64,000 nucleotides of DNA. It comes from Tetrahymena thermophila SB210 (lineage: Eukaryota; Ciliophora; Oligohymenophorea; Hymenostomatida; Tetrahymenidae). Shown here piece by piece: positions 39,179 through 54,700 of the stretch. A program made the translations under genes and the position numbers. Below the pieces are notes generated by a model that had not been told where the DNA came from, made no database searches, and saw nothing but the letters and a program-made list of their open reading frames with translations. Position 1 is the first letter of the stretch. Every line of letters starts with the position of its first letter. Location: NCBI RefSeq assembly GCF_000189635.1, contig NW_002476463.1, forward strand, positions 620,001 through 684,000. Direction: 5' to 3'.

Positions 39179-42100
39179 ACTGTCTAATAGAATAAAGGTA
39201 TTGTTTGTTTGTTAGTTAGTTAGTTATCCTGTTAGTAAGTTGGTTTGCTTTGTGATTTTTGATAGTATAATTTAATTAATTTTTTAATGATTATTGTTTT
39301 CTTATAGTAAATAATTATCTATTGAATTTAATTACTTATAATTAATTGATTATAGAGAAAAGATCCTTTTATCTTAAAATATGCGCAGTGTAAAAATAGA
39401 TACGATTAGTACGAACAATTTTTTTTGATTAATTCTTAAATTAAATTTGTTTATAATTTTAATTATTTCACTCAATAAACTTCATAACTTACCATTCAAT
39501 CATTAAAGAATTTTTTGATAATTAACTTTTCTCTTTTTCATTGCTACTGTAATCTCTACTTTCTTCTGATCGTATGTATCCCTACTTAATTTTTATATTT
39601 ACTAGATAAATATTTATCCTATAGTAGCAAATATATTATCTTATTCTTGAGTTCTAATAGTTAATTAGCAACAAAACTAAAATCCAGATATATTCACTTA
39701 AAAATCATCAATTATAATGTATCAATAACTAACTTTCCTAATAAAACTCTTGAAGCTTTCCCTAATAATTCAGTGTTAATTTGCCTTCTGATATTATAAG
39801 TAGAATCAATTTTTAGAATACGGCTTGTTTAATATTAAGAAATATAGTGAATGAAGCATAGCTTTTAGAATTTAACAAAAATTAACTAGAACTCAGATAG
39901 TAAACTGTTTGAAATCCATTAATTTTCAAATGGTATTGTAATTACAAAATTTATAAATTTTAGATTACTTATTTTTACAAAAGCAGGCCAGCCTTAATAT
40001 TATTTATAAATTAATAATATAAAAAGACAGCTATTATATTTTTAATTGTAAGAATTACTCAATATAAACTGAAACAAAAGGTTTTTACCAAAATAAAAAA
40101 ACTCCAATCTAAAATGAATGTTAGCATCTTAACTTTTAAATTGTTTTGTTAATAATTATATAAATTCGATTGTAGGTTTTTATTTTGAATTAAAGATGCT
40201 TTTAGGATTAAATTTGGTTCATTATAAATTTAGCAGAGTAGATTGATTGTACTACTCAAATACTTTACATAAATCTAATTTAATATTATAGATAACCAAA
40301 GTCTTAACCTACTAGACTCAAAATAATTAAAAACAAAATGCTTAGACGCAATTTGGAATATTTTAAATTAATTACAAAGTAATTTAATTATTATCATAAA
40401 AGAGAAGATATCAACGAAAATCAATTCAATTGAATCAATTTCACAAAAACAAATTTTGCTTTTATTAGAATTTATTTATTAATAATAAATAATTCAAAAA
40501 CAGATATTACATTTAATAGTAACTCTCAAATAAAATAAAAGAAATTTATTCATTTAATTACTTATTTACTTTACTTGCTAGCTAACTTATAAATTCTCTT
40601 TAGAAATTAAAATTGAAAATAAATATTTACTCTGCTATCAATTAGATTTAGATTATTTACCCTAAAATATTATTTATTGTTTTTAAGGCTGTGATTATTT
40701 AAATAAACTTGAATTTTGAATTAGATTTTTAAAGTGAGTTAATTGAGAAATAGTAATAGTTTGATTGGGTAATAGTAAATAAAATGCTGTACTATTAGCA
40801 ATTAATATATTCATTGAGCGGACATACATTTTAAATTTATAAAATTATTATTTCTTGACGAAAAAAATATTTCAACTAGTTATATTCTAATTTTAATATA
40901 AATACTTTTATTTATATTCTCTCACAGTAATTATTGTAAGATAACATCGATTTCAATCTTTAAAAGAGATTTCTAAAAAAATTAAATAATAACTTGAACA
41001 CATAAGATTATGTGATAGAAAGTTATTTTAATAGTTTTTTATACTTTAATTATCACTTCTTCGTTAGATTTGAGACTTGATAATGAAATTACTTTGAGAT
41101 TTCATTAGAGCTTGAAAAAAGAAAATTTATTTTTACTTTTTTGAACTACTTCTTTTTTAAGAAAATTTAAATTACATTACTGTGATTAAATGCAATTAAT
41201 TTTACAACTTCTTCCAAAAATATCTGAAATAATCAGAGTAAATATTTGTAAGCACTCTTTTCAATTAGTTTAACAAAATTTAATTAAAAAAACTCAATTT
41301 CCCTCAGTTGTATACTTGTACAAATGACAAAACAAAACTATATAATATATATCTCATATTTTAATTAAAAGTAGTAACTTATTCATATGGACAAATTTAT
41401 AATGACTATATAAACTAGCTAAAATATTAATAACATATTTATTTTTTTATTTTATCAGTTTTTTGCTTTTGAAGTATACTTATTTTATATAGTGGTTTCA
41501 CTTATTTGAATAAACTTTTTTAAAAACTTTCAATTTAGTAATTTGATGATTAAAAATACATTTTTAAAGCAAAAAAATATATATATTAGTGAGTAGATAT
41601 ATGAATGGTGTAAATTTAAATCTTCAAAAAGAGCTAGAAAACGACTTGTAAAAGAATTACAAAACAAACTTCAAATAATTTTAGAATATTTAGCAAATTT
41701 ACTTTTAAATAATAAATTGCTATTTAAATTTCGAATATAATCCAAATGAGCTGTTTATAATTCATAAAATTGGTTAAAATAACAGATTTAAATAAGATTA
41801 TTGTTTATCTTCTTGAATTTTAGATTTTTTTAAGGCTGCATCACTTTTCTAATCAAAATATTTGTAATTTTTCTTCAAAAAAGAATGTCTCAGATTTATT
41901 TTAATTGAGTTAATAATCAATTAGAAATATATTTTTAAATTAAAGACATGAAATGGGATGCTAAATCATTAAAAGATTAAGTTTTTAATTAAAGTAATTA
42001 TAAATAATTCAATCATAAAAATCTATGGTTACTACTCTAAAAACACAAAAGAAAATTTCGTTTAATTAGTTAGTAGGTTCTCACCTAATCAATTTATTTC

Positions 42101-42354
42101 TTACCAATAAATTTCCTAAAATAAGTATTCATAGACATTTTAATTGCTTAATAATTTATATCTGTACAATTTAAATGTAATAAGACAAATAAAATAATTA
42201 TTAAAATTATATTCGATCATTCAAAGCTTCAATCTATAAACAACATTTTTATTAACTGTGCAAATATTTAAACAGAAAATTTCAATAAGAAATACTATGA
42301 AAAAATATAAAATAAATAATTCATTTATATTTAATTTGTTGTTGTTTGTTTGAT
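39179..42354. other. Long AT-rich intergenic stretch
   Basis: About 3.2 kb without a recognisable gene. Upstream of the tetraspanin-like start are gttagttagttag-type repeats near 39,205-39,225. No tRNA or other structured RNA was recognised by eye. Confidence 0.55.
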
Positions 42355-45183
42355 TCATCTGAAACTATTTGCCTGGGAGTTGTTCATTCCAAATTCTTCT
42401 TTTCTTTCTTTTCCAATACTAGCTATTTCACTCATAAATGTTTAAGAGTTGTGAACATAAGTTCCTCCTAGAAGTATATTAGTATATTTATCTCTATTCA
42501 TAGTGCCGATGTGTTAAGCTTCTTCATAGGTTGCACCTCCAACTATAAAGATAATTATCTCATTAGGCTTCTCTCTAAAGCTGTGTAAATCAGTAGTAGT
42601 AAATTCACTTTCTTTTAAAGTTCCTTCCCCGATTTGATTAATTATGTTCATTATATAGGGTTTATGTTAAGCAAACAAATTAGGAACATCTTTTACAGCA
42701 CTCTTTAAATTATTCAACAAACGAATACCCAAATTCTTAGTATTGAAAATATCTCCAGATCTCTTAGCTTTTCCAGCATATTCTATAGCATAATTAACAT
42801 AGTTTAACTTATCTTGACTTACTTGATTCTTTCTAAGCTCTTCTTTCATTCTTCCAATTTTATCATCATTTTCGTATCTATTTATTTTATTTAAGTTTCC
42901 GTTTTCATATTTTTTTTCATTTTTTGTAAGAAAAATAAATACCTCAAAGCATATAAGACAACAAGTTTTAATTTTTAATACTTTGGAATATCAGGATTGT
43001 TCAAAATATCAAAAACCATCTATTCAATTTTATAAAAAGTATATTTATTAACTATCATTTTATCCTATCTGAAGTGACAGGCATATTTTATTTAATTATA
43101 AGCTATTAAAATTGTAAAGTAAACATTTAAAATTTGTAGGATTTATTTTAATTTCCTCACAGAAACTAAAGAAACTTTCCCTTAAATAAAAGTTAGTTAA
43201 TAAATTTAAATTTTTGCTCAACTTAGCAATTAATTTTATTTTATTGCTTATAAAATATCAAATTAAATTATTCCATTAGAAAAAAGTCTTTCAACTTCTT
43301 GAAATAGACTTTAATTACCTTAGCTTGATCGTTTCTAGCTTCTTTTGATGATATTTCCTATTCGACCTATGAGATTGCCATAACTCTTTGTTCCTCAATT
43401 AATTTAGTAACCTCACTACTTAATGTGACATGTTTATTTAGATTAGTTGACTTTTTTTTTAATTCTGGCAAATTGTTTACAGCATTCTACAAATCTGCAA
43501 GTGTATCCATTTTCTTATTTCTTTGTTACTCAGTTTGATACTATTTATTTATCATAAAAAATACTTTAAATAAATAAAAATTAAAATTCTTATTTTCAAA
43601 GTTAAATTTAGAATAATTCATTATAATTTGGAATTATTTTATTCTGCTTTATTAAAATTTACTAAGACCATGTTAAGAACAATTTTTAACAATAAAACAC
43701 AGATCTTATATTGTAAGAAAAATACTTCATTTATTTGGTTAAAATAAAATTTCTTAATACATAAAAAAATTACTGATTCAATTAAGTTTCTAATATTATC
43801 AGCTAGAGCACCAAAATTTTCGTACATATTATCACAATAAAACTAATCATCATGATCAGAGACAACAAATTCTTTTTCCATTTGTTCTTCCTTTGAGGAA
43901 TAGTTTGCTTCGTTAAAAGCACGCATTTTTCTTTCAATATCTACTCTGTTGTTATTTATTCCAATTAATTCGTGAAGCATTGCTTAATATGTCCATTGAT
44001 TAAGAAGTGGAGTTATAGGGTCTTCTCTTCTATCCCAAATTAATAATAAAGCTTTATTTTATAAAATTTTATATAATTAACTTTTTAATAATGAATATCA
44101 ATTTTATTTCATTTAAGTTTTTTATTTTTTTCCAAAATATTTTTTTTAGCAAATATTTAAGCTTATTTAAACTGATTTTCAAACTTATAAAAAATTAAAA
44201 GAAACTTAAATTTAAATTTAATTTAGTGATTGACATTATGATAAATTATTAAGTATAGTTTTTATTATTTTTTTTCTATTTTATTATATCATGTTTATAT
44301 TCATTCCTATGCTAATCAAACTCTAAGAAATGATAATATCTTAAATTTATTTTAAAATTTGTAAATCAAATAATTTACTTTTAGTATCTGCGCCTAACTA
44401 ACTTTTGTTATTATCTCTTTCATCACGAAGTTTTTTGGTCAACTTAGAAGCTATGTGGAAACAAGGCTCTGAAGAAGAAAGATACTTTATCATAGGGATT
44501 CTTTTTAGTGATAAAAGGAGAGATAATAAACCTTCATAGGTTCTTTGGAGAATCTAATTGTCCAATTAACCCCATGAAGTGTATTCTTTAGTTAAACCAA
44601 ATGTATTAAGAATATTTATAGAAAACAAATCTCTTGAAAGGCAATAATAGTCTGCATATACTTCATGAATCTCTTTAATATAATCGTTTGTATCAATTTA
44701 TGCTAAACTTTCAATTGTCAAATTTGGTACGCTATTTGAATAGAAAATATAATATTCAGCAAATCTTGGCTTTTCAATTTCTTTCTATAAAAGTTTCAGA
44801 TTTTCTTCTGTTGGACGGATAAAATATATTGCTTTTAAATGCTACATTTTGCCATCACTTGGCATTTCAATACGCTCGATTAAATAAACATCTTTTTTCA
44901 AAATTTTGCTTTGACTAAATATCAAACTAATAATTGGAGTAGTCTCGACATCTAAAACTAAGCATTTAATACCTATATCATAATTATAAATTATTGATTA
45001 CTTTAAATACGTTAATTGTTTTAATATTGGCTGTTTTTTTATATAATTAAGGCATGATAAAATATCTTCAATATATACTAATTTTTATCAATTACCGCTA
45101 ACTTATTAGAGCATTCTTTCAAAATAATCCTCTAACACCTTAAAAGGCGAAAGAGTAGTCTATGTTCTCTTCATTTGCATCAT
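42355..45183 (-). CDS. VPS45: Vps45, Sec1/Munc18-family vesicle fusion protein
   Basis: Exon 1 (45183-45096) begins MMQMKRTQTTLSPFKVLEDY. An intron at 44973-45095 joins it to SGIKCLVLDVETTPIISL. SM-family landmarks follow in order: KDVYLIERIEM, LKAIYFIRPTEEN, YYIFYSNSVPN, then after another intron LLLIWDRREDPITPLLNQWT and YQAMLHELIGINNNRVDI. Later come FYCDNMYENFGALADNI, KLKLVVLYALRYE, and near the C-terminus IIIFIVGGATYEEAQHIGT and LLGGTYVHNSQTFM. The order and the pattern DRR-DPITPLLNQWTYQAM with INNNR and the C-terminal GGATYEEA and GGTxVHN motifs are those of Vps45. Vps45 binds Tlg2/syntaxin-16-type SNAREs and drives endosome-to-Golgi fusion. Six exons were traced with consistent phase. 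It stands head-to-head with the Pol III gene across 1.1 kb. Confidence 0.93.
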
Positions 45184-46307
45184 TTTTACTTGTTTTGCTA
45201 AGCTATATTTACTACTATCACTGTATTTTCGTTATCTTTTAGATTTATTATTAAATGGCTGAGTTAACAATATTAATTTATGACTGATAATTTATTTATA
45301 AATCTTTACTTCTCAAAAATTTTCTTAATAATTTACTATGAAATTGAATTGCTTTTCTGAGAAATTTTATTTATTTAGATTTTCAAAATAATACCAAATT
45401 ACTTAAGATAGATAAACAAATAAATAAATAATCATCATTTTAAATTGATCTATATCATCAGTAAATGAAATAAAAATTTTGAATATATTTAAATATTTAT
45501 AATCACCATTTTTGATCTGTTAAATTGCAATTTCGAATATCATTTTCTACAAAAAGTATGTATACGTTTTGTTTTAGGAGAACTTATTATAAAGCAGTAG
45601 ATAGATAATTGTAATTATATTAAATAAGTAAATTTAAATATTAAATATAAATAAGTTTATTAATATTAAATAATTATTATAAAAATAATTTCAATTTATT
45701 CAGATATCATAATAAATTTAGTATTGATTAAAAATTTAAATATTTTAAAATATGAATAATTTTGCTTGTTTTTTTATTCAATATACATACACTGACTTTA
45801 TAAAACTAACAAAATAATTTGTAATTGATTTGCTTTTAATATGATAACATTTTTGTTATACATTTTATCAATTAACTGATTAATTGCATTAATCAATTAG
45901 CTTCTATTTAGTTTTAAATGAAGAATAATATTATAATTTAATAATAATAATAAAATTATATTTTTTATATTAAATGAATAGTTTTACTTAGCTATTAAAG
46001 TAAGAAATAAATAAAATGGGACTTGAAATTGCAATAATAGATATTCAGAGTAATTAATTAATTTCAATAGATATAAAAAATAAAGTTGCTAATCATATTA
46101 AAAGATAATTAGAATGAATGAAACTAAAGATATATATGTATCATTAAGATAAATAAATCAATAAATATATAGACACTTTTTTCTTTCCTACTTATATTAA
46201 TTAACTAGAATTCTATAAAAAATTTAACTCTCATAAATACTTAACTTAATTCATATTTAGAGTATAGTAGAAGGAAATAATTTTTAGATCCTAATTTATT
46301 ATTAAAA
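45184..46307. promoter_or_regulatory. Divergent intergenic region between Vps45 and the Pol III subunit gene
   Basis: Vps45 reads left and the Pol III subunit reads right, so both promoters and 5' UTRs must lie in these 1124 bp. The sequence is AT-rich with poly-A/T tracts and (AATA)n-like runs. No specific element can be named. Both starts have A-rich leaders (AAAAATG). Confidence 0.5.
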
Positions 46308-49300
46308 ATGGCTTCAAAAACTGCTGAACCATTACGCGTAAATTTAACTATTTAGCTTTAGCAAACAAATTTATAGCCTTTTGAATAAATAAAACCCCCT
46401 TTTTACATTGAATAGCCATAGGAGAAGATTTATAATATTCATTAGATCTAATTTTAAAAACAAACTAAATAGAGTGGTTCAGAATGGCATGATAAAATTA
46501 TTTTATACAATTATTATTGATAAACTGAAATATTTGTAATTAATATGTTTATTTTAAATTATTATTTAGGAAAAAACAAGAATTATTGATTCTTATTTAG
46601 CACATAATGGATTTGTTAGTCATCACATATAATCATTTAATTACTTTATCAATATAAAATTGCAATAAATTATTACATCATCAATGAATAAGGAATTGCG
46701 TTTAGATACAGACAACTCTTTCTTACTAGAGTGATCTTTAATTAATACAATATTTTATACTTACAATTAATTATTTTATTAGATATACCAAAATTTATAT
46801 TGAGCCTCCTGCTCATGACAATAAAACAATGATGCTTCCTTAAGAAGCTAGATTGAGTAACTCTTCTTATGCAGGGAATATTTAGTAAATTTTTATATTA
46901 CACTGAATGAAAGTATATAAATTTATAATATATTAGTGTTGATTGTGAACTCACATTTAATGGAAAGAAAGAAGATAGTTTGAGAAAGGTCAATATTGGA
47001 AAGTAATTAAACAAATAAAAATATATCTAAGTTTATTTATTTTAAATTTAACAGTCTAATTAATTAATAATCTATTTTGTATAATATTTCTATTTTTATT
47101 AAAAGAATGCCAATTATGCTTGGATCTAGTCACTGCAATTTAATCAAAGCTTTGGAGTTAGGATAAGTCCATAAATTATAAGAATGTGCTAATGACCCAA
47201 GAGGGTATTTCATTATCAAGGGAGTAGAAAAGGTAATTTTTGCTTAAATTGATATATGTTATTGAGTTTAAATCTCATTAGATTTATTTTTATCGAATAA
47301 AAATACAATTTTTTATAATATTTAATAATAGGTTTTCCTCATTTAAGAATAATTAGCTGATAATAGAATTTTCATTGAAGAAGACAAAAACAAAGAGTTA
47401 GTTGCTAACGTTAAATCAAACACAGTTGATACTAAATCAATCACTTCATTAATTATCAAAAATCATAAAATTTATGTCAAAGTCAGTTCATTCAGCAAGC
47501 CTATTCCTTTGCTTATATTTTTTAAGGCATACGGAGTAGAATCAGAATAGGAAATATTCTAGTTAATAGGTACTGAAGAGCACTTGCTCAATCGTCTAGC
47601 TCTATGCTTAGAAGATATTGAATAATCTCAAGTTTACACATAACAATAAGCCTTAGAATATCTCTCTAAGCGTCTAAGACCTAAAACGTTCTAAGATAAA
47701 AAATATTCCTCAAGAAATCCAGTTGACGAAGCAAGAGATATAATAACAAGTAAGCTATTTTTTTACAAATTTTACCAGCAAACTTATTAGTTTAAAACGG
47801 AATAATTTGAGCTATTATTGATATGGTTTGTTAAATAAAATTTAATGATCAATCATTCAACATAATTTATTAAAAATTAGATGTCGTTTTGTGTCACATT
47901 CCTTGCAAGAATTATAACTATTATCCTCGTGCTATTTTCTTGGGTTTGATGGCAAGAAGATTAATTGAAGCCTTGGATGACCCAAGCAAAATTGATAAGA
48001 GAGATTACTATGGTAACAAGAGAATGAAATGTGCTGGTTGGTACTTGGAATTACTTTTTGAAGATAAATTTAAATAATTTAACATGATGGTTAGAAAAGA
48101 GCTCAGCAAAGAAATAGAAAAGCACAAAAATAAATCTTACCCAATTAAAAACAGAGTAGAATCTATTTTAGAGAAGAACCATGATATTATTACTTAAGGT
48201 TTGAATAATGCTATTTCAACTGGTAATTGGACAATTAAGCGTTTTAGAATGGACACTGTTGGTGTTACCCAAGTAAATTACTTTAAAATATTTTTTATAT
48301 TTTATTAACTATCTTCTCTTCAAAGGTCTTAGCAAGAATCTCATATATAGCTGCTATTGGTATGATGACTAGAATGAACAGTCAATTTAAAAAATCAAGA
48401 AAGTTAACTGGTCCTAGATCTTTGCTTGGTTCTCATTGGGGTTTAGTTTGTCCTGCTGATACTCCAGATGGTGAATCTTGTGGTTTAACAAAGAATCTTT
48501 CTCTGATGGCTCATATTACTATTGAAGAAAAGAAAAATGTACTTTCAACTATTGCTTTGAATTTAGGTATGGAAGACATTGGACATTACAGCTCAGGAGA
48601 AATCCATGAAGATAAAAATTATATGGTTTTCTTAAATGGTTAAATTATTGGTATGCACAGAGATCCTGAGGCTTTTGCTTAAAAATTAAGGTACTAAATT
48701 AATTTATTTTTATGAAAATGAATATTGAAAAGCTAAATTAATTTATTATCAGATTTATGAGAAGAAGAGGTAAAATTGGTACTACTATTAGTATAAGCAC
48801 AAACTCTGAAAAGAGAGCAGTTTATTTAGATACAGATGATGGTAGACTTTGCAGATTATTAATTGTAGTAGAGAATGGAAAACCTTTGATCACTAATGAC
48901 CATTTAAACGACTTAAAGGAAAAAAGAAAGAGCTATTTGGATTTAATTAGAATGGGTTTAATCGAATATATTGATGTTAATGAAGAAGATAATTGTTATA
49001 TTGCTATTAAATAGGAAGATATTCCAAATCGTAGCAAGACTACTCATATGGAAATAGATCCATTAACATTATTAGGTGTAGTTTCAGGATTAGTTCCTTA
49101 CCCACATCATAACCAAGCAAGTAGAAATACTTTCTAATGTGCTATGGGTAAGCAGGCACTTGGTATTATTGGTAGTACTTCTATGAATAGAGTTGATACA
49201 ATTCTTTACTAACTAATTTATCCTTAAACTCCTTTGCTTAAAACCAAAGTTATTGAATATGCTGGTTACGATAAATTCCCAGCTGGTCACAATGCAAGTA

Positions 49301-51009
49301 TTGCAGTTCTAAGTTATTCTGGTTATGATATAGAAGATGCTACTGTACTAAATAAATCATCTCTTGATAGAGGATTTGGTAGAACAATGGTTTTTAAGAA
49401 GTATGAAACTGAAATTCAAAAGCTCAAAATGTCTGGTTTAACTGAATTACTAAGAGGTCCTCCAAAAGAAGCAGAAGGCTCATATAAAAAGAAATAAAAC
49501 AGAGTAAAATCAAAAATTTATTTGTTTTTTTTTTTCTAAATTTAGCATTTGTAAATAGGTTTTAAAGAAGTTTGGTGCTTTGGATGATGATGGTACTCCT
49601 ATAGTAGGTGCCTCTATTAACAATGGCGATGTCTTATTCAACAAGTATACTCCTTTACTTACTCTCGAATAGTAAAGAGGTCGTGATATTCTCAACAATA
49701 ACTCTGTCTCTGAATATATTCATGTAAGAAATATCTCATTTTTCACTTAATTTTTTATTAAAATAAATATAAATAAAAAAAAAGAATCCTACTACATTCA
49801 AAGGTAAAAAATTAGCTAGAATCGATAGAGTTATTAGAAGTCAATAAGATGGAAACGTTATCATTAAAACTATAGTTAGAGAAACCCGTAGACCAGAATA
49901 TGGTGATAAATTTAGTTCAAGACATGGTAAGAATTTATTTTTATTTAAAAAATAAAGAAAAGTCAATCAATTTTTAATTAAAATTAATTTAGGTCAAAAA
50001 GGTATTATTGGTTTAATAGTAAATTAAGAAGATATGCCATTCAGCGAGAAAGGTTGGGTCCCAGATTTAATTATGAATCCTCACGGTTACCCTTCTCGTA
50101 TGACAGTTGGCAAGCTCTTAGAATTGCTTGGTTCAAAGGCAGCTGTTTTATCTGGATAGTTTAAGTACGGCACAGCATTTGGAGGAGATAAGATGGCTGA
50201 TTTATCTTCAATTTTAGTATAGAATGGATTTTCATATACAGGTAAAGATGTTATCATAAGTGGTATCACTGGTGAATATATGTAGTGCTATGTTTTCTGC
50301 GGTCCTGTATTCTATTAGAGATTAAAACACATGGTTGCTGATAAAGTTCATGCTCGTGCAAAAGGAAGAGTAACAACTCTTACAAGATAACCTACTGAAG
50401 GTAAATTATTTATTAAATAAATAAAATAATTTAATTTTTTTTAATTAGAATGCCTTAAAAATACTTTTTTGATATTAAATTTTTTAATTTGCTAAATATA
50501 TAATAGGTAGAGCAAAAGATGGTGGTTTAAGATTAGGAGAAATGGAAAGAGATAGTTTATTAGCTTTTGCTTCATCAAACTTGCTGATAGAAAGATTGAT
50601 GATAAGTTCTGATAAATTTTCTGTATAAGTTTGTGAGAAATGTGGTTTCATTCAGCATACAAATAGTTGCAAGATGTGCTAAACTGATTAGGTAAATTAA
50701 AAAAAAATTATTTATTGATTTTAATATTTGAATAGTTTTGTAACATAAAAAATCTAATTGATATTATTTAAAAAAACAAAATATTAACTTTGAGCTATTC
50801 ATAAAATATTATTTTTGAATTATAAATTTTATCATAAAAATAAAACATATTTTATTAATTCTAAGTAACTAATTAATACTTTTGTTAAATAATAGGTTAG
50901 CAAGGTAGTCATGCCTTATGCTTGCAAACTGCTTTTCTAAGAGCTTCTTTCAATGAATATAAAACCAAAATTGAATCTTGTTGATATAAATAAAATTGAA
51001 AACTCTTGA
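46308..51009 (+). CDS. POLR3B: RNA polymerase III second-largest subunit (RPC2/POLR3B)
   Basis: Starts [19 protein letters not shown] at 46308 and ends at TGA 51007-51009; introns include 48273-48325 and 49504-49558. Conserved beta-subunit blocks appear in order: [40 protein letters not shown] with [16 protein letters not shown], and [12 protein letters not shown]. Then come [20 protein letters not shown] with [37 protein letters not shown], and [22 protein letters not shown]-terminal zinc site [16 protein letters not shown] closes the clamp region. [37 protein letters not shown] fits Pol III rather than Pol I or II. The enzyme transcribes tRNA, 5S rRNA and U6-type genes in the nucleus. The last exon reads [19 protein letters not shown], as in other RPC2 proteins. 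It looks full-length, about 1150 residues. Confidence 0.95.
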
Positions 51010-51785
51010 TTTATTTATTTTTATAGAGTAACAAAAACTTAAAAAGTATTTTAAATTATTTTAACTATAACTATTTCAAAGTCTTTTTAATACATAAATA
51101 AATAAATTTGTAAATCTTGTTTAATCACTTTTATTTTAATTCTAAATAAAAATATTTATCTATTTAAATGGCTAATTATAACACTTCAATAATAATAATT
51201 ATCTATTTAGAAAAAAATGAATCACACTGTTATAAAATGAATATTGTAGTTTAACGGTTTTAAATTTTATTTTAATTTTTCAAATTTTATTTTACATAAA
51301 ATCATGTTAGAGTTTTATTAAATTTTTTTAATTAAATTAGTTAAATTAAGACCCACTTTAATTAATTCCCAAATACTTTTTCAATTAAATAAAATCAAAT
51401 ATATAAAGATCAGGTGGGCACTTTTATATCTTAAATTTTATATGTTTAAATCTTGCTTATTTTATGGAAAATAAATAAATATTTTCATAATTTTAAATAT
51501 TTTTTGACCAATCTAAAGTTTTTTTCCTTTATTGATACTCACTCATATTATTGAATTTTAACTGTATCAAAAAAATTTGTAAAATACAAAAATAGAAGCC
51601 ATGTTAAAATATCTTAATACTTAAATTGTTGTTTAAAGGACTAAATAAGTTATTACTAGTAAAAGTTAAAACATTAGAGAGTAAATCAATAATAAGTTAA
51701 GTTGAATTTTAATTAAAAAAAGTTCAAAAAATATTTAATAGTTAGTAGGCTTATATATTTAATAAATTAGAGTTCTACATATTTT
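51010..51785. other. Intergenic, AT-rich
   Basis: About 780 bp between two plus-strand genes. No coding frame or RNA gene was recognised. The immediate upstream part should hold the promoter of the giant membrane-protein gene. Confidence 0.55.
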
Positions 51786-54700
51786 ATGAATATAAAATAC
51801 TGCTTGTTCATTCAAGTTCTAATTTTCTAAGTAAAATCGCAGTTCTCTGATGCATGCTAAGAACTTAGTACGTTCTTTGATAGTGAAAATAATGAATGCA
51901 AAAAATGTGGTTAAAGCTGTTCTATTTGTGCTTCTGATGATAAGTGCATTCAGTGCTAACAAGATTATTATTTGGTAATTATTTTTTATAAATGAATATT
52001 CATTTTCTTACAAAAAATTTTAAAGAATTAACAAGGAAAATGCTTAAATAGCTGTGAGGAAGGTTAATTAAAAGGTTTAATTAATCAAAAATGTTATTAG
52101 CCTCCAGATTTAAACTGTTACGCATATGATTAGCAAAATTATTGTAGTCTTTGTTATGATGGATACATTTTAAATTAGAATGGAATTTGCAAAAATGAGT
52201 TATGCTCTCAATTTTAAGGGCTTTATGATTAACATACTAAAAAATGCTCTTTAGATGAGTTCTATATATCAGATTAAAGCTTTGAATAATAAAATAATGC
52301 AAATTCTTCTCAAAGTATTTAAAATTAATTCAATTTTTAGTATTCATCTCTAAAAGATGACTTAAATGAATAAATCGTAGAAATAATTGCCTTAGAAGTT
52401 TTAAACTATAAAATAGTACTAGCCTATTATTATTTTATTTTTTTATGTAATTAATTTATTAAATATATTAAAGGTAATTGGAAGAATGAAATAATATTTA
52501 ATATTTTATGACCATGAAACTATGTCTGCACTATAATCACTTGATATGTAAGCTCCTATAACTCAAATAGAAGCTGACGAATAGTAACTTAAACTTTATG
52601 TCTTAGTTTAACATTCCAAAGCATTAGATTTTCATAGTTATGTGATACGTTATGTCTTAAATACCTTAATTTCTATTGACTTAGTCTCTTATGAATAGAA
52701 TATAATCGTTTAATATAAAGATATTATAGATGAAGCTTTTTTTTCTCTGCAATATTTTATAATAAGATAATAAAATAATTTAATAATAATTTTATTAGAA
52801 GATTTAACAACAAAAATGCTCAAAACATAAAATTAAATAACAAATATTTACTTCTTATAAAACGAAGGCATCATTCTATTCTAAGATAAAACTAAAAAAT
52901 TTTATTTGACAAATCCTTTATTCACAGCATATAATTAAATAAGTGAAAATTTTTAGGAAATAATTGGTTTGAACTAAATTCTAAAGCAAAGTTTTATTAT
53001 AATCTTATAAAAAACTCGTAGAGGTGAATGGTAAAAGATGATGCTTTATACAGTATAAAAATAAATAGATGATACAAACTAGATCCGATATGTCTTACAA
53101 GAAGTAATATTTAATTTATTTACAGATTTTGTTTGTTTATTTATTTATTTTAAAATACATAGATAATTCATACATTTGACTAAATTTGCTATGATACTAA
53201 AATTTATACAACTAAAACAAAAGATTTGATGTATATTCATAATTGTCAAAGTAAATAAATCTTTTGTTCATTTTTTTAACTCATTTTTATTAATTAATTA
53301 GCAATTGAAATTTGGAGACTCGATTAAATGCTAAGTTCTATAAATGTTTTTAATAATAAGAACTATTCAATTTAAGATGACTGCATTATTGTATTATTTG
53401 AATAGCAAATAGCTGTATATCTGAATCCAGAAAGAGGGTCTCAAATGACAATATAAACATACAATATTAATTTTTCATACTTGACAAAATCCATGTACTA
53501 TAATAATAATCAAATATTTTTTAGCTTATTGAATACTATTTTTTCTCAAAAGTATTCTTAATAAAATGAAAATAAATTTTAAATTCAACCTTTTTCATAA
53601 AGTATTAAATAAATAAAGATTAATAAATAAATAAAAAATACTTTAGTGTTTAGTGATAATGGGGATAATATCTCAAAGTTAATTATTTTATACGATGATG
53701 AGTATTTGACTATTGGCTAAGTAGAAGATCAATTTATATTTTTTAGAGATTAAATTGAATATTCAATCAAATAAAGCATGATAATATAATAAAGTCTATT
53801 TATATTTGGAGAATAATAAGCATTTTAGATTAATCTAGTGAATTTTTAAAAAAGTTAAATACCCATTTAAAATATAATAAAAATAATGCTTGAAAATGAA
53901 AATTTATACATAATAAATTAAAATGACCCATAAGATATTCAATAACTTTAATTTATTACACTTACTCCTCATGAAAAATAAGAATGTACTATTTATTTTC
54001 CTAAAAATTCAATAGATTCATAGAATTATGATTTTTCGTAAGTCTAAATTGCCAATAATTTGATTGCTTTTACAAATTTTAACGGCTTAATAGTATTCAA
54101 CTATAATTGTTCTATGGTAATTGAATAATCTTTTTTGGAAATAAGATATTTTTAAATTCATAATTCAAATATATTAATTATTTTATAAGATAGAATTGTT
54201 ACTTTATTATTAAATAATTAAAAAAAAATATCAACTATCCAAATAAAATTACCTGAAATATAAAAATTAAATTTTTTTAAAGGGTTATCAGTAATCTGTA
54301 TTTAGCAATAGTAGACTGATAAAAAAAATAATTAAAGTTTAATAAAGATGAATTTGGACGATTCTGGTAATATATATCTTACATAGCTTAAAGAAATATC
54401 TTACGATTATGCAGTTTCTAACTTCATTATTTAGATATTTTAATAAACTCTTTAATACATCGATATGTCATATCCTTATTTCTCATACTAATCGATAACT
54501 TTTTATGACGAAATCTAAAGAGTTGAAGAAGTTTAAGGTTCTGATTCTTTATTACTAGTTAGATTTAATAATGTAAATTACTTTAATTTTTAATTTAATA
54601 ATTATTTAAAGAATATTTTTCTAAAATTAAATATAATTACTCTAATTTCTAATTATATCATTTATTTAGTATTTTAAAAATTCCAATTACCTAAAAACAA